This document shows positions 43,695 to 52,529 of a stretch of DNA of 64,000 bases, piece after piece (the stretch's first letter is position 1; each line of letters begins with the position of its first letter). The position numbers were made by a program, and so were the translations under genes. The notes under the pieces were generated by a model. That model saw nothing but the letters and a program-made list of their open reading frames with translations. It did not search any database and had not been told where the DNA came from. Source of the DNA: Phenylobacterium sp. GTDB lineage: Bacteria; Pseudomonadota; Alphaproteobacteria; Caulobacterales; Caulobacteraceae. Location: assembly GCF_022402485.1 (NCBI RefSeq), contig NZ_JAKRSA010000018.1, positions 145,477 to 209,476 of the forward strand, written 5' to 3'.

Positions 43695-44630
43695 CTAAAA
43701 GTAGCCCCGCCGCTTTTTCGATTCCAGCGAGCTTCCTTCATCCCGGTCGATCATCCGGCCCTGTCGCTCAGAGCGGGGGTCAGCCAGGGTCTCCATGAGA
43801 ATCTCAGAGGTGGTGACGGCCTCGGACTCGATCGCTCCGGTCACCGGCCAGCAGCCCACGGTGCGGAACCTGACAGTCCGGGTCACCAGCTCCTCGCCCG
43901 GAGCGAAGGGGAAGCGCTCATCTCCAATCACGAGCAGCATGTCGTCGCGAATGACCGTCGGGCGCAGGGCGGCGAAATAGAGCGGTGCCAGGGGCAGGCC
44001 CCGCACCAGGATGTAGGTCCAGATGTCGCTTTCGGTCCAGTTGGACAGGGGGAAGACCCGGGCGCTCTGACCTGGCCCCAGGCGGGTGTTGTAGAGGCTC
44101 CAGAGTTCAGGGCGCTGGGCCCTGGGCTCCCAGCCATGTCCCGGCTGGCGGATGGAGACCACCCTTTCCTTGGCCCGGGACTTTTCCTCGTCGCGGCGGG
44201 CCCCGCCGAAAATGATATCGGCCTTCAGCTCGTCCAGAGCCGCCTTCAGAGGCTCGGTCCGCATCACGTCGGTATAGACGGCTGAGCCGTGAGTGAAGGG
44301 ACTGACCCCGGCCCGCAGTCCGTCTTCGTTGTGACGCACCAGGAGCTTGAATCCGTAGGCCTCGGCGAACTGGTCCCGAAAGGTCAGGGTTTCCTTGAAC
44401 TCGAAGGTGGAGTCGATGTGCAGCAGGGGGGCTGGGGGCGGCGAGGGGTAAAAGGCCGCGGCGGCCAGGTGGGCCAGAACCGTGGAGTCCTTGCCCCCGG
44501 AGAACAGGATCACCGGCCGCTCAGCCCCGGCGATCGCCTCGCGGAAAATGTGGATCGCCTCGGCTTCCAGCCGTGCCAGATGTGGCGGCAGGTCGATGGA
44601 CGGGTGGGTCGGTGTGGTGGGGGGCGTCAT
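43695..44630 (-). CDS. cysD: Sulfate adenylyltransferase small subunit
   Basis: The 311 aa protein is the ATP-pyrophosphatase subunit of ATP sulfurylase, first step of sulfate activation. The PP-loop SGGKDS is at 44-49; [32 protein letters not shown] and the terminal ESKKRRGYF are CysD hallmarks. It needs the GTPase subunit CysN, whose gene usually follows directly; here the next gene downstream is on the other strand, so cysN must be elsewhere or fused with cysC at another locus. It begins 9 bp after the isocitrate dehydrogenase gene, an unusual partner. Confidence 0.92.
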   Translation of the reverse strand: MTPPTTPTHPSIDLPPHLARLEAEAIHIFREAIAGAERPVILFSGGKDSTVLAHLAAAAFYPSPPPAPLLHIDSTFEFKETLTFRDQFAEAYGFKLLVRHNEDGLRAGVSPFTHGSAVYTDVMRTEPLKAALDELKADIIFGGARRDEEKSRAKERVVSIRQPGHGWEPRAQRPELWSLYNTRLGPGQSARVFPLSNWTESDIWTYILVRGLPLAPLYFAALRPTVIRDDMLLVIGDERFPFAPGEELVTRTVRFRTVGCWPVTGAIESEAVTTSEILMETLADPRSERQGRMIDRDEGSSLESKKRRGYF

Positions 44631-44639
44631 GGGCGCGCC

Positions 44640-46073
44640 CTACTGTCCCTGACCGAGGCTGAACCCTGGTTGGCCATCAAAGGCGCAGAGGTTCTCCGTC
44701 TTGATGAATTCCAGGCCAGCCTCAGCCGCCCGCAGGGTAAGGGCGGCGATGTCCCGCAGGGGAATGGCCGAGCCGCCGTTCATGAAGCGGCACCGCCAGT
44801 GATCGACACAGAAGGTCTCCGGCAGGCCTTCAGGCCAGACCTTGACCCCCCGATTGGTGATCATGCGCAGTTCAAGGGGCCCCTGTTCCAGGGTCTTGAG
44901 CCGGGCGGCGAGGCTGTTCACGTCCCCTTGCCAGTCGATGAACAGGTCGACACCAATGGTGGTCTTCTCGGCCCGGGGTGCCGGAGCGTGGTTGGAGATC
45001 GGCGCAGGCGGCGTCCGCCGTGGCGCGGCAGGCTGTAGCTGCTGCGGGGATTGTCCCATGCGGGCAATGAGCTCGGTGGCAAAGGCCTGGGTGCCCAAGG
45101 CCCCGTGGTCCCGCACCATGTCCGGGGTGCCGACGCCATCCTCGATGGCGCTGAGCCAGGCATTGTGGATCCGCGCGGCGGCTTCACCTTGGCCCACATG
45201 GTTCAGCATCATCAGACCCGCCAGCAGCAGGCCTGAAGGATTGGCCACATCCTGACCGGCGATGTCCGGGGCTGAGCCATGCACCGCCTCGAACATGGCG
45301 CAGCGGGTGCCGATATTGGCCGACGGCGCCAGGCCCACCGAGCCCGCCACCTGGGCGGCGATGTCGCTGATGATGTCCCCGTAGAGGTTGGGTGTCAGGA
45401 TGACATCAAAGGCCTCGGGGCTATCGGCGATCCGGGCGGCACCGATATCGATGATCATGTGATCCTGAAGGATCTCTGGATAGTCCTGGCCGACCTCCTC
45501 GAACACCCTGCGGAACAGACCATCGGTCAACTTCATGATGTTGTCCTTGGTCATGCAGGTGATCCTCCGCCGCCCCTGGCTGCGGGCATATTCGAAGGCG
45601 TAGCGGGCGATCCGCTCGCAGCCGGGCCGGCTGACCAGCTTCAGGCACTGGACCACATCCTGGGTCTGCTGATGCTCGATGCCGGCATAGAGGTCTTCTT
45701 CGTTCTCCCGGATGATCACCAGGTCCATGGCCGGATGCCGGGTGGCGACAAAGGGCGCATAGGCCGTGCAGGGCCGCACATTGGCGTAGAGGCCCAGGCT
45801 CTTGCGGATCGTGACATTCAGCGACTTCATGCCGCCGCCCTGGGGGGTGGCCACGGGGGCCTTGTAGAATACCCCGGTCCGCCGCAGGCTTGCCCAACCC
45901 TCGGGCGTAATGCCGGCGCTGTGGCCGTCCCGCCAGACCGTCTCCCCCAAGGGGATGAACTCAGGTGCCAGGCGTGCGCCACCGGCCTCAAGGATGCGCA
46001 GGCAGGCCGACATGATCTCCGGGCCGACGCCGTCGCCGTGGGCGACAGTGATAGGGGTCAGAGTTAGGTCCAT
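44640..46073 (-). CDS. icd: Isocitrate dehydrogenase, alphaproteobacterial long type
   Basis: This 477 aa enzyme of the isocitrate/isopropylmalate dehydrogenase family oxidises isocitrate to 2-oxoglutarate. The start ITVAHGDGVGPEIM, substrate-loop LNVTIRKSLGLYANVRPC, IRENEEDLYAGIEH, TKDNIMKLTDG and NLYGDIISDIAAQ follow in the usual order. About 140 extra residues follow the catalytic core (Pro/Ala linker then a small domain, IGVDLFIDWQGDVNSLAARL, near 375-395), as in the Rickettsia/Thermus-like form. Cofactor choice (NAD or NADP) cannot be settled by eye. Upstream of cysD in the same transcript. Confidence 0.88.
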   Translation of the reverse strand: MDLTLTPITVAHGDGVGPEIMSACLRILEAGGARLAPEFIPLGETVWRDGHSAGITPEGWASLRRTGVFYKAPVATPQGGGMKSLNVTIRKSLGLYANVRPCTAYAPFVATRHPAMDLVIIRENEEDLYAGIEHQQTQDVVQCLKLVSRPGCERIARYAFEYARSQGRRRITCMTKDNIMKLTDGLFRRVFEEVGQDYPEILQDHMIIDIGAARIADSPEAFDVILTPNLYGDIISDIAAQVAGSVGLAPSANIGTRCAMFEAVHGSAPDIAGQDVANPSGLLLAGLMMLNHVGQGEAAARIHNAWLSAIEDGVGTPDMVRDHGALGTQAFATELIARMGQSPQQLQPAAPRRTPPAPISNHAPAPRAEKTTIGVDLFIDWQGDVNSLAARLKTLEQGPLELRMITNRGVKVWPEGLPETFCVDHWRCRFMNGGSAIPLRDIAALTLRAAEAGLEFIKTENLCAFDGQPGFSLGQGQ

Positions 46074-46298
46074 GTCTGGGTCCTCAAGTTCGGCTTCAAC
46101 TCAGCCGGGTTTAAGGGCTCGCGGAGGATATCCGTCGTTGATTGTCGCCATACCCGTGATGAGGCTTGGCAATCATCTGGGGCTGGCCACGGGAAAAACC
46201 CGCCGCCCCCCTGGACGGCACCTGCGGCAATCAGGTTCAGTAGGGTCAGGCTGGCGACTTCGACCTGAGCATGGGGCGTTGGCTAAATGGGGGGGACG

Positions 46299-47558
46299 AT
46301 GGCGGACTGGTCCAACTGGTCGGGAAGCGTGCGCGCGGCGCCGGCCCAATTCGAACAGCCCAAGACCGTGGCAGAACTACAGGCGCTGGTGCGCGGTGCC
46401 GCCAAGGTCCGGGTGGTGGGGGCCGGGCACTCCTTCACCCCGCTGTGTGAGACCGATGGTCTGCTGCTGAACCTGTCGGAGCTGGAGGGCGAACTGGTGA
46501 TCGCCCCGGACCGAAAGACCGTGACGGCACCTGCCGGCTGGAGCCTGAAGCGCCTGACCAAGGCCCTCTGGGATGAGGGCCTGTCCCTGGCCAATCAGGG
46601 GGACGTCAATCCCCAGTCCCTGGCTGGAGCGCTCGGCACGGGCACCCACGGCACTGGCCGTGATCTGGGGAGCCTGTCGACCATGGTCCGGGGCTTCAGC
46701 TCTGTGATGGCCGATGGTGCCCTGGTGGAGACCAGCCGAACCCAGGACCCCGATCTATTCGAGGCTCAGCGCCTGTCTCTGGGCCTGTTCGGCGTGGCCG
46801 TGGCCGCCACGATCGATGTGCTCCCCGCCTACAAGCTGGAGGAGCGGGTCGAAAAGAAGCCCATGGCCTGGGTCTATGAGAACTTCGACGATCTGGCCCA
46901 ACGCCACCGCCATGCGGAATTCTTCGTCTTTCCCTATGCGGATGACGCCATCGTCAAGACCCTGCATCCCATCGAGGCTGAGGATACGCCCCGGGGCAAA
47001 CCCAGCAACGAGGAGGATACCTTCCGCTTCTGCTGTGACATGACCAAGGCCTTCCCGTTCCTGGCCGGTCCGATCCAGCGCTTTGTCACCGGTGCCTCGG
47101 GCGACGTGCACAAGGTAGGACCGGCCTATCGCATCTTCCCCTCGACCCGGAACATCCGCTTTGAGGAAATGGAGTACGAACTGCCGAGGGCGGCTGGCCT
47201 GCCCGCCCTGCGCGAAGCCATCACCTGGATCCGCAAAACCCGGCGTCCTGTGGCCTTTCCCTTCGAGTTCCGTTGGGCGGCGGGGGACGACATCTGGATC
47301 AGCCCGTTCAACAAGGGGCCGGGCGCTTCGATCTCCATGCACCAGTACGCCAAGATGCCCTGGCGCGACCTGTTCAGCCAAGCTGAGCCGATCTTCCGCG
47401 CCCATGGTGGGCGGCCCCATTGGGGTAAGCGCCACTTCCTGAGCCGCGGGGAGGTCGATATCCTCTACCCCCAGGCTGAGCGGTTCCGCGAGGTGCGCCG
47501 ACGGACTGATCCCACCGGCAAGTTCCTCAATACCCACCTCGCCGACCTGTTCAGCTGA
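46299..47558 (+). CDS. FAD-linked sugar-lactone/alditol oxidase (ALO family)
   Basis: The protein of about 419 aa has the PCMH-type FAD domain first: VRVVGAGHSFTPLCETDG, whose His is the usual covalent FAD attachment, then NQGDVNPQSLAGALGTGTHG. The C-terminal ALO domain ends with GGRPHWGKRHFL, diagnostic of L-gulono/D-arabinono-lactone oxidases and alditol oxidases. It would oxidise a sugar lactone or polyol with oxygen or another acceptor. ATG 46299 follows a G-rich site; ATG 46287 is the alternative. It starts a four-gene plus-strand operon (next gene 11 bp on). Confidence 0.88.
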   Translation: MADWSNWSGSVRAAPAQFEQPKTVAELQALVRGAAKVRVVGAGHSFTPLCETDGLLLNLSELEGELVIAPDRKTVTAPAGWSLKRLTKALWDEGLSLANQGDVNPQSLAGALGTGTHGTGRDLGSLSTMVRGFSSVMADGALVETSRTQDPDLFEAQRLSLGLFGVAVAATIDVLPAYKLEERVEKKPMAWVYENFDDLAQRHRHAEFFVFPYADDAIVKTLHPIEAEDTPRGKPSNEEDTFRFCCDMTKAFPFLAGPIQRFVTGASGDVHKVGPAYRIFPSTRNIRFEEMEYELPRAAGLPALREAITWIRKTRRPVAFPFEFRWAAGDDIWISPFNKGPGASISMHQYAKMPWRDLFSQAEPIFRAHGGRPHWGKRHFLSRGEVDILYPQAERFREVRRRTDPTGKFLNTHLADLFS

Positions 47559-47569
47559 CGAGAACGCCG

Positions 47570-48721
47570 ATGTCCGCTCTTTCCGACGACCGTCGCCTGC
47601 ATGGCCATCTGATCGGTCAGCAGGGGTCTCGCCGCGCCCTCAACACCCCGGTTCTGGTCCTCGACCTGGACGCCCTGGAGCGAAACATCGCAGCGATGGC
47701 GCAACTTGCGGCCAAGGCTGGGGTGCGACTGCGGCCACACGCCAAGACCCATAAGAGCGTCGATGTTGCCCGCCGGCAGGTGGCGGCCGGCGCCTTTGGC
47801 CTGTGCTGCGCCAAGCTGGGGGAGGCCGAGGCCCTGGCGGCAGGCGACATCGCCAATCTGCACATCACCTCGCCGGTGGTCTCAGCCCCAGCCATCGCCC
47901 GCCTGATGGCCCTGAATGCCCGCAGCCCCGGTCTGTCGGTGGTCGCCGACCATCCCGGCAACGTAGCGGCCCTGGCCGCTGCGGCGTCGCCAGATTGTCC
48001 GCTCGGGGTCTTCGTAGATATCGACCCGGGTATCCGCCGCACCGGGGTCGCCTCTGACGCCGCCGCCGTGGACCTCGCCCGCCAGATCGATGCCGCCCCG
48101 GGGCTGACCTATAAGGGGGTGCAGAAGTACTGCGGCCGTGAGCAGCACATCGAGTCCTACGCCGAACGCAAGGCTGCCATTGTCGCCCAGACCGAAGCCC
48201 TGGCGGCCACCCTTGCGGCGCTGACGGCGGCGGGCCTGCCGCCCCCCGTGGTCACCGGCAGCGGCACGGGCACCCATCGCATCGATCAGGAGCTCGGCGT
48301 GTTCACCGAATGGCAGGTGGGCTCCTATGTGTTCATGGATGACCAGTATTCAGCCTGCGCCCTGACCGAGGACGGCGTCTCGCCCTACGAGCGCAGCCTG
48401 TTCGTGGACGCCCGGGTCGTCAGCGCCAACAGCCCGATGCTGGTGACGGTGGATGCGGGCTTCAAGGCTTTCTCCACTGACGCTGCCCCGCCCCAGGTGG
48501 TGGCCGGGGCGCCTGAGGGCGCGCGTTTCGCCTTCATGGGCGATGAGCATGGGGCGGTGATCGCGCCGGGGATCTCCGAAGGGTTGAGCCTCGCCGACCT
48601 GGTGACTCTGGCGGTGCCGCACTGCGATCCCACGGTGAACCTCTATGACAGCTACCACGTGGTCCGGGCCGACACCCTGGCCGACATCTGGCCCGTCAGC
48701 GCCCGGGGCCGCAGCCGCTAG
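47570..48721 (+). CDS. DSD1-family PLP enzyme (D-threonine aldolase/D-serine dehydratase-like)
   Basis: The 383 aa protein has an alanine-racemase-like barrel. RPHAKTHKSVDVA holds the PLP Lys; VDIDPGIRRTGV and GSGTGTH are barrel phosphate-site segments. The C-terminal HCDPTVNLYDSYHVVR carries the His/Cys pair that binds a divalent metal in this family. Such enzymes act only on D-3-hydroxy-amino acids, giving glycine plus aldehyde or an oxo acid. It is flanked in one operon by a lactone oxidase and an amidase. Confidence 0.9.
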   Translation: MSALSDDRRLHGHLIGQQGSRRALNTPVLVLDLDALERNIAAMAQLAAKAGVRLRPHAKTHKSVDVARRQVAAGAFGLCCAKLGEAEALAAGDIANLHITSPVVSAPAIARLMALNARSPGLSVVADHPGNVAALAAAASPDCPLGVFVDIDPGIRRTGVASDAAAVDLARQIDAAPGLTYKGVQKYCGREQHIESYAERKAAIVAQTEALAATLAALTAAGLPPPVVTGSGTGTHRIDQELGVFTEWQVGSYVFMDDQYSACALTEDGVSPYERSLFVDARVVSANSPMLVTVDAGFKAFSTDAAPPQVVAGAPEGARFAFMGDEHGAVIAPGISEGLSLADLVTLAVPHCDPTVNLYDSYHVVRADTLADIWPVSARGRSR

Positions 48722-48748
48722 GTCCGAAACGCCACCAGGAGACGCCCC

Positions 48749-50158
48749 ATGAGGTTCGAGGACTATCGCCGCCACGATATGACCGCCCTGGCCGGGCTCG
48801 TCGCCCGGCGGGAGGTTTCGGCCGCTGAGTTGCTGGAGACGGCCCTGGCGCGGACGGCGGCGGTCAATCCGCAGATCAATGCCATCACCCAGGACCTTTC
48901 TGACTTCGCCCGCGGCGAGCTGACCCGCGCGACCGAAGGGCCGTTCGCTGGCGTTCCGTTCCTGCTCAAGGACCTGGGTGCCCAGCTGGCCGGCACGGTG
49001 ACCACCGGTGGGTCGCGGGCTTTCAAGGACGCCCGCGCCGAGGCCGACAGCGCCATCGTGGCGGCCTATCGCCGGGCGGGCCTGGTGATCTTCGGCAAGA
49101 CCAATACGCCGGAGTTCGGCCTGGCGCCGGTTACAGAGCCCGCGCTGTTCGGCGCCAGCCGTAATCCCTGGAACCTGGACCATACGCCGGGGGGCTCGTC
49201 CGGCGGGGCTTCGGCGGCGGTGGCGGCGGGGATTGTGCCTGGTGCCCACGCCAGCGATGGCGGCGGCTCTATTCGCGTTCCAGCGGCGGCCTGCGGCCTG
49301 TTCGGCCTGAAGCCGTCGCGGGGACGGGTGTCCTTCGCCCCGGCAGGGGAGGGGTGGGCCGGCGCCTCCATGCAACATGCGCTCACCCGCTCGGTGCGCG
49401 ACAGCGCCGCCCTGCTGGACGTGGTCTGTCAGCCCCAGGTGGGCGATCCCTACTTCCTGGCGCCGCCAGAGCGGCCTTTCGCCCAGGAGGTCGGCCGCGA
49501 TCCCGGTAAGTTGCGCATCGCCTTCACCACCGCCTCCCTCGCCAGTCCTGAACTGGACCCCGAGTGCGCCGAGGCCGTCCGCGACGCCGCCCGCCTCTGC
49601 GAGCGTCTCGGTCATCAGGTGGAGGAGGCCAGCCTGCCCGGTGATCGCGCGGCCCTTTCGCAAGCCGCCGGGGTGATCATCGCCGCCAGCGTCGCCGCCG
49701 CCCTGGACGCTGAGGCCGAGCGGCGCGGCCGGCCCATCGGCGAGGATGAGGTCGAGTTCACCACCTGGATGAGCTACCGCCGCGGCCGCGAGCTGTCGGC
49801 CCCGCAATACGTCCAGGCGGTCGCGGTCGTCCACGCCTTTGGTCGGGCAGTGGCCGGCCTGTTCGCCGACTATGACATCCTGCTTCTGTCCACCACCGGC
49901 CGGCCGCCCCCGCCGGTGGGCTGGCTGACCGAGGACCTCAGCCAGTACGCCCGCCGTCTGTTCTCGTTCATGAGCAACACCCAGGCCTTCAACAACACCG
50001 GACAGCCGGCCATGAGCGTGCCCCTGGCCTGGAGCCAAGAGGGCCTGCCCATCGGCCTGCAGTTCGTCGCCCCCATGGGCGAGGAGGCGAGGCTGTTGCG
50101 TCTGGCGAGCCAGCTGGAACAGGCGCAGCCGTGGTTTGACCGTTTAGCCCCGCTCTGA
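48749..50158 (+). CDS. Amidase signature family hydrolase
   Basis: The 469 aa enzyme has the full Ser-cisSer-Lys triad: Lys74 in PFLLKDLG, the cis-Ser in PGGSSGG (150-151), and the nucleophile Ser174 in DGGGSIRVPA. GIVPGAHASDGGGS and the GLPIGLQFVAP ending are signature elements. It hydrolyses a carboxamide; the substrate is unknown. An AGGAG site lies 8 nt before the ATG and 27 bp after the PLP-enzyme gene, so it is translated in the same operon. It is not GatA: no gatB/C genes adjoin it and the length and C-terminus differ. Confidence 0.92.
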   Translation: MRFEDYRRHDMTALAGLVARREVSAAELLETALARTAAVNPQINAITQDLSDFARGELTRATEGPFAGVPFLLKDLGAQLAGTVTTGGSRAFKDARAEADSAIVAAYRRAGLVIFGKTNTPEFGLAPVTEPALFGASRNPWNLDHTPGGSSGGASAAVAAGIVPGAHASDGGGSIRVPAAACGLFGLKPSRGRVSFAPAGEGWAGASMQHALTRSVRDSAALLDVVCQPQVGDPYFLAPPERPFAQEVGRDPGKLRIAFTTASLASPELDPECAEAVRDAARLCERLGHQVEEASLPGDRAALSQAAGVIIAASVAAALDAEAERRGRPIGEDEVEFTTWMSYRRGRELSAPQYVQAVAVVHAFGRAVAGLFADYDILLLSTTGRPPPPVGWLTEDLSQYARRLFSFMSNTQAFNNTGQPAMSVPLAWSQEGLPIGLQFVAPMGEEARLLRLASQLEQAQPWFDRLAPL

Positions 50159-50197
50159 CCCCATGACGTCGGGAGAATTGGCGCGTATCGTGTCGAA

Positions 50198-51319
50198 ATG
50201 ACTCGACCGCACATCCTCTACGGCCTGCCGCACTCGCTCTATACCGGCACGGCGCGGGCTTATCTGCGCAAGTCCGGCGTCGCCTTTGTCGAGCGGTCCG
50301 CCCGCGAGCCGGAGTTCCGCCAGCAGGTTATGCCGGCCATCGGCCGCTCGATCATCCCGGTGCTGGTCACGCCTGAGGGCCAGATCGTCCAGGATAGCGT
50401 CGACATCATCGACCATGTCGAGGCGGCCGGCACGGCGCTGAGCGCCTATCCTGACCGCCCGCGCCACCTGTTCCTGGCGCACCTGTTCCAGCTGTTCGGC
50501 TCCCAGGGACTGCTGCGCGCAGCTATGCATTACCGGTGGAGCTACTACGACGTCCAAGGCGCGTTTCTGGATCATGCCTTCGGCGTATCGGGCGCCGAGG
50601 ACGATCCCAGCCGTGGCGCCATGCGCAAGATGCAGAGCTACTTGCCGGGCCTGGGCGTGCGGCCCGACACCATCCCGTTGATCGAGCAGGGCTATCATGA
50701 CCTGCTGGCCGCCCTGGAAGCCCACCTGTCGGTCCATCCCTATCTGCTGGGCGGCCGGCCCAGTATCGGGGACTACGGCCTGTTCGGGCCGCTGTTCGCC
50801 CATCTGGGTCGGGACCCCGTACCGGCCGACATCATGAAGCGCCAGGCACCGGCGACCTTCCGTTGGATTGAGCGTCTGCATGCGCCGGACCTGGACATTC
50901 TCGACCTGCCGGCAGCAGACGGCTGGCTGCCAGCCGATGAAGTTCCCACGAGCCTGGAAGCGATCGTGGCGGAAATGGGGGCCGAGATGGGCGCGGAACT
51001 GGCCGCCAAGCTCGCCTGGCTAGAGGACCATTACCTGCGCCTGGCCCCGGCCGATGGCGATCCGGTCAGTCCCAAGCCGCACCAGCGGACGCTCGGCGTG
51101 ACCCCCAGCCGTTATCGTGGGGTTCCCGACGAGGTCGGGGTGCAGCCCTATCTGCTCTACATGGTCCAGAGGACGGAAACCGCCCTTGGCTCGCTGGCCG
51201 GCGCAGATCGGATCTGGGCCGACGACCTGCTGACCCGCTCAGGGCTGGGATGTCTCGGCCAAGCCCGGCAGGCCCGGGTGGACCGGCGCAATCACATCGA
51301 GGTCTGGGCGCGGCCCTGA
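50198..51319 (+). CDS. Glutathione S-transferase family protein, long form
   Basis: The 373 aa protein has a thioredoxin-like N-terminal domain (HILYGLPHSLYTGTARAYL; SIIPVLVTPEGQIVQDSVDI, at about residues 5-23 and 51-70) and a helical C-terminal domain with LSVHPYLLGGRPSIGDYGLF. The cis-Pro and the Asp-Ser glutathione contacts are visible. It is about 100 residues longer than typical GSTs; the extra tail has no motif I know. It ends the oxidase-PLP enzyme-amidase operon (39 bp gap). The role may be conjugation, isomerisation or detoxification. Confidence 0.88.
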   Translation: MTRPHILYGLPHSLYTGTARAYLRKSGVAFVERSAREPEFRQQVMPAIGRSIIPVLVTPEGQIVQDSVDIIDHVEAAGTALSAYPDRPRHLFLAHLFQLFGSQGLLRAAMHYRWSYYDVQGAFLDHAFGVSGAEDDPSRGAMRKMQSYLPGLGVRPDTIPLIEQGYHDLLAALEAHLSVHPYLLGGRPSIGDYGLFGPLFAHLGRDPVPADIMKRQAPATFRWIERLHAPDLDILDLPAADGWLPADEVPTSLEAIVAEMGAEMGAELAAKLAWLEDHYLRLAPADGDPVSPKPHQRTLGVTPSRYRGVPDEVGVQPYLLYMVQRTETALGSLAGADRIWADDLLTRSGLGCLGQARQARVDRRNHIEVWARP

Positions 51320-51329
51320 CTGCCAGGTC

Positions 51330-51509
51330 CTAGCGGCCCATCCAGGGCTTGGACTTGGATGACGATTGATGGGCGGCGGCCTGTTCGCGCTGGAAGCGCC
51401 CGCCCCGGGGCGGTTTCGGCTTGGCGTCCAGGGCGGCCTTCTTCAACCGCAAAGCGCGCTGGATCGAGGTTTCGCCTGCAGGGCCGTCATCGGCGGGGGA
51501 GTCGCTCAT
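51330..51509 (-). CDS. Small basic protein (59 aa), conserved-looking
   Basis: The frame from ATG 51509 to TAG encodes 59 residues: an acidic start (MSDSPADDGPAGE), a short helix (IQRALRLKKAALDAK), then FQREQAAAHQ and a basic C-terminal SKSKPWMGR. I recall similar short proteins in alphaproteobacterial genomes, but cannot name a family. Codons follow the local bias (G/C third positions). It overlaps the previous small gene by ATGA, strong support for real translation. No signal or membrane segment. The function is unknown; nucleic-acid or ribosome binding would fit the charge, as a guess. Confidence 0.75.
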   Translation of the reverse strand: MSDSPADDGPAGETSIQRALRLKKAALDAKPKPPRGGRFQREQAAAHQSSSKSKPWMGR

Positions 51510-51682
51510 TTTTTCGGTCCAGCATTGAGGTCAGGACGGGCGGCGAGGAAGGCAGCCTTTTCGGCAGGCGTGAGCACCTTGCCGGGTTTCTGGCGCGAGA
51601 CCCGAGGTTTGGGCGGGGCATAGACCTCAGGCGGCGGGGCCGGGGCTTTCAGGTCAGACAGTCTCTTGGGCGGCGGCTTCAT
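51506..51682 (-). CDS. Small Pro/Lys-rich protein (58 aa)
   Basis: From ATG 51682 the frame encodes 58 residues: a proline-rich start (MKPPPKRLSDL; APAPPPEVYAPP), then PRVSRQKPGKVLTPAEKAAF and LAARPDLNAGPKK. It looks disordered first, with one helix near the end. Third positions are mostly G/C. It follows potI by 55 bp on the same strand and overlaps the next small gene by ATGA, so all may be in one transcript. No ribosome site stands out. No family recognised. Confidence 0.68.
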   Translation of the reverse strand: MKPPPKRLSDLKAPAPPPEVYAPPKPRVSRQKPGKVLTPAEKAAFLAARPDLNAGPKK

Positions 51683-51737
51683 CGGTCAACAGGGCGTGAC
51701 GGACCCCCGACTCCAGGGCCACCCCACCTATGACACA

Positions 51738-52529
51738 TCAGCGCCCTGGCGTCCGCCTGCGCATGTTCAGCAGGTAGGCCGCGATGACCCCTGTGGCCAC
51801 CAGACCGATCAGCAGGGTGGAGATGGCGTTGATCTCCGGGCTGACGCCTAAGCGCACGGCGCTGTAGATGCGGATCGGCAGGGTGGTGGCGCCAGGGCCT
51901 GAGGTGAAGCTGGCGATGACCAGGTCGTCCAGGGAGAGCGTAAAGGCCAGCATCCAAGCGGCTGCCACGGCCGGTGCGATATTGGGCAGGGTCACCAGGG
52001 TAAACGCTTTCCAGGGTGGTGCGCCCAAATCCCGGGCGGCCTCCTCCAGGGCTTCGTCAAAGGACACCAGCCGGGCCTGCACCACCACGGTGGCGTAGCA
52101 GAGGGTGAGCGTGGTGTGGGCGATCATCACCGTCCAGAAGCCCCTGGCCACCCCCACCGACACGAACAGCAGCAACAGCGACAACCCTAAGATCACCTCG
52201 GGCATGACGAGCGGCGCATAGGTCATGCTGGAGAACAGGGTGCGCCCCCGGAAGCGGCCGGCCCGCACAAGGCCCAGCGCCGCCAGGGTCCCCAGGATGG
52301 TGGCGAGCGTCGCCGAGACAAACGCCACCCGCAGGGTCACCCAGGCGGCCGCCAACAGCTGCTCATTCTGAAAGAGGCTTGTGTACCAGCGGGTGGAAAA
52401 GCCCCCCCAGACGGTGACCAGCCGGCTCTCATTGAACGAATAGATCACCAGCAGGACGATGGGCAGATAGAGGAAGCCCATGCCAAGCACGATGGCGGCG
52501 ATGTTGAAGGCGCTGGGACCCCGCCGCAT
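51738..52529 (-). CDS. potI: Polyamine ABC transporter permease (PotI type)
   Basis: The 263 aa inner-membrane protein has six helices and the EAA loop EEAARDLGAPPWKAFTLVTLP that docks on the ATPase (position about 145-165). It opens with LPIVLLVIYSFNESRL, typical of PotC/PotI. Its ATG overlaps the potH stop (TGATG), keeping the two permeases in equal amounts. Together with PotH it forms the putrescine/spermidine channel. Confidence 0.92.
   Translation of the reverse strand: MRRGPSAFNIAAIVLGMGFLYLPIVLLVIYSFNESRLVTVWGGFSTRWYTSLFQNEQLLAAAWVTLRVAFVSATLATILGTLAALGLVRAGRFRGRTLFSSMTYAPLVMPEVILGLSLLLLFVSVGVARGFWTVMIAHTTLTLCYATVVVQARLVSFDEALEEAARDLGAPPWKAFTLVTLPNIAPAVAAAWMLAFTLSLDDLVIASFTSGPGATTLPIRIYSAVRLGVSPEINAISTLLIGLVATGVIAAYLLNMRRRTPGR

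Noticed and set aside
48350..50038. Minus-strand open frame of about 560 codons opposite the amidase and DSD1 genes
   Set aside because: Composition is Gly/His/Arg/Ala-rich with no recognisable domain, and the plus-strand genes have intact catalytic motifs.
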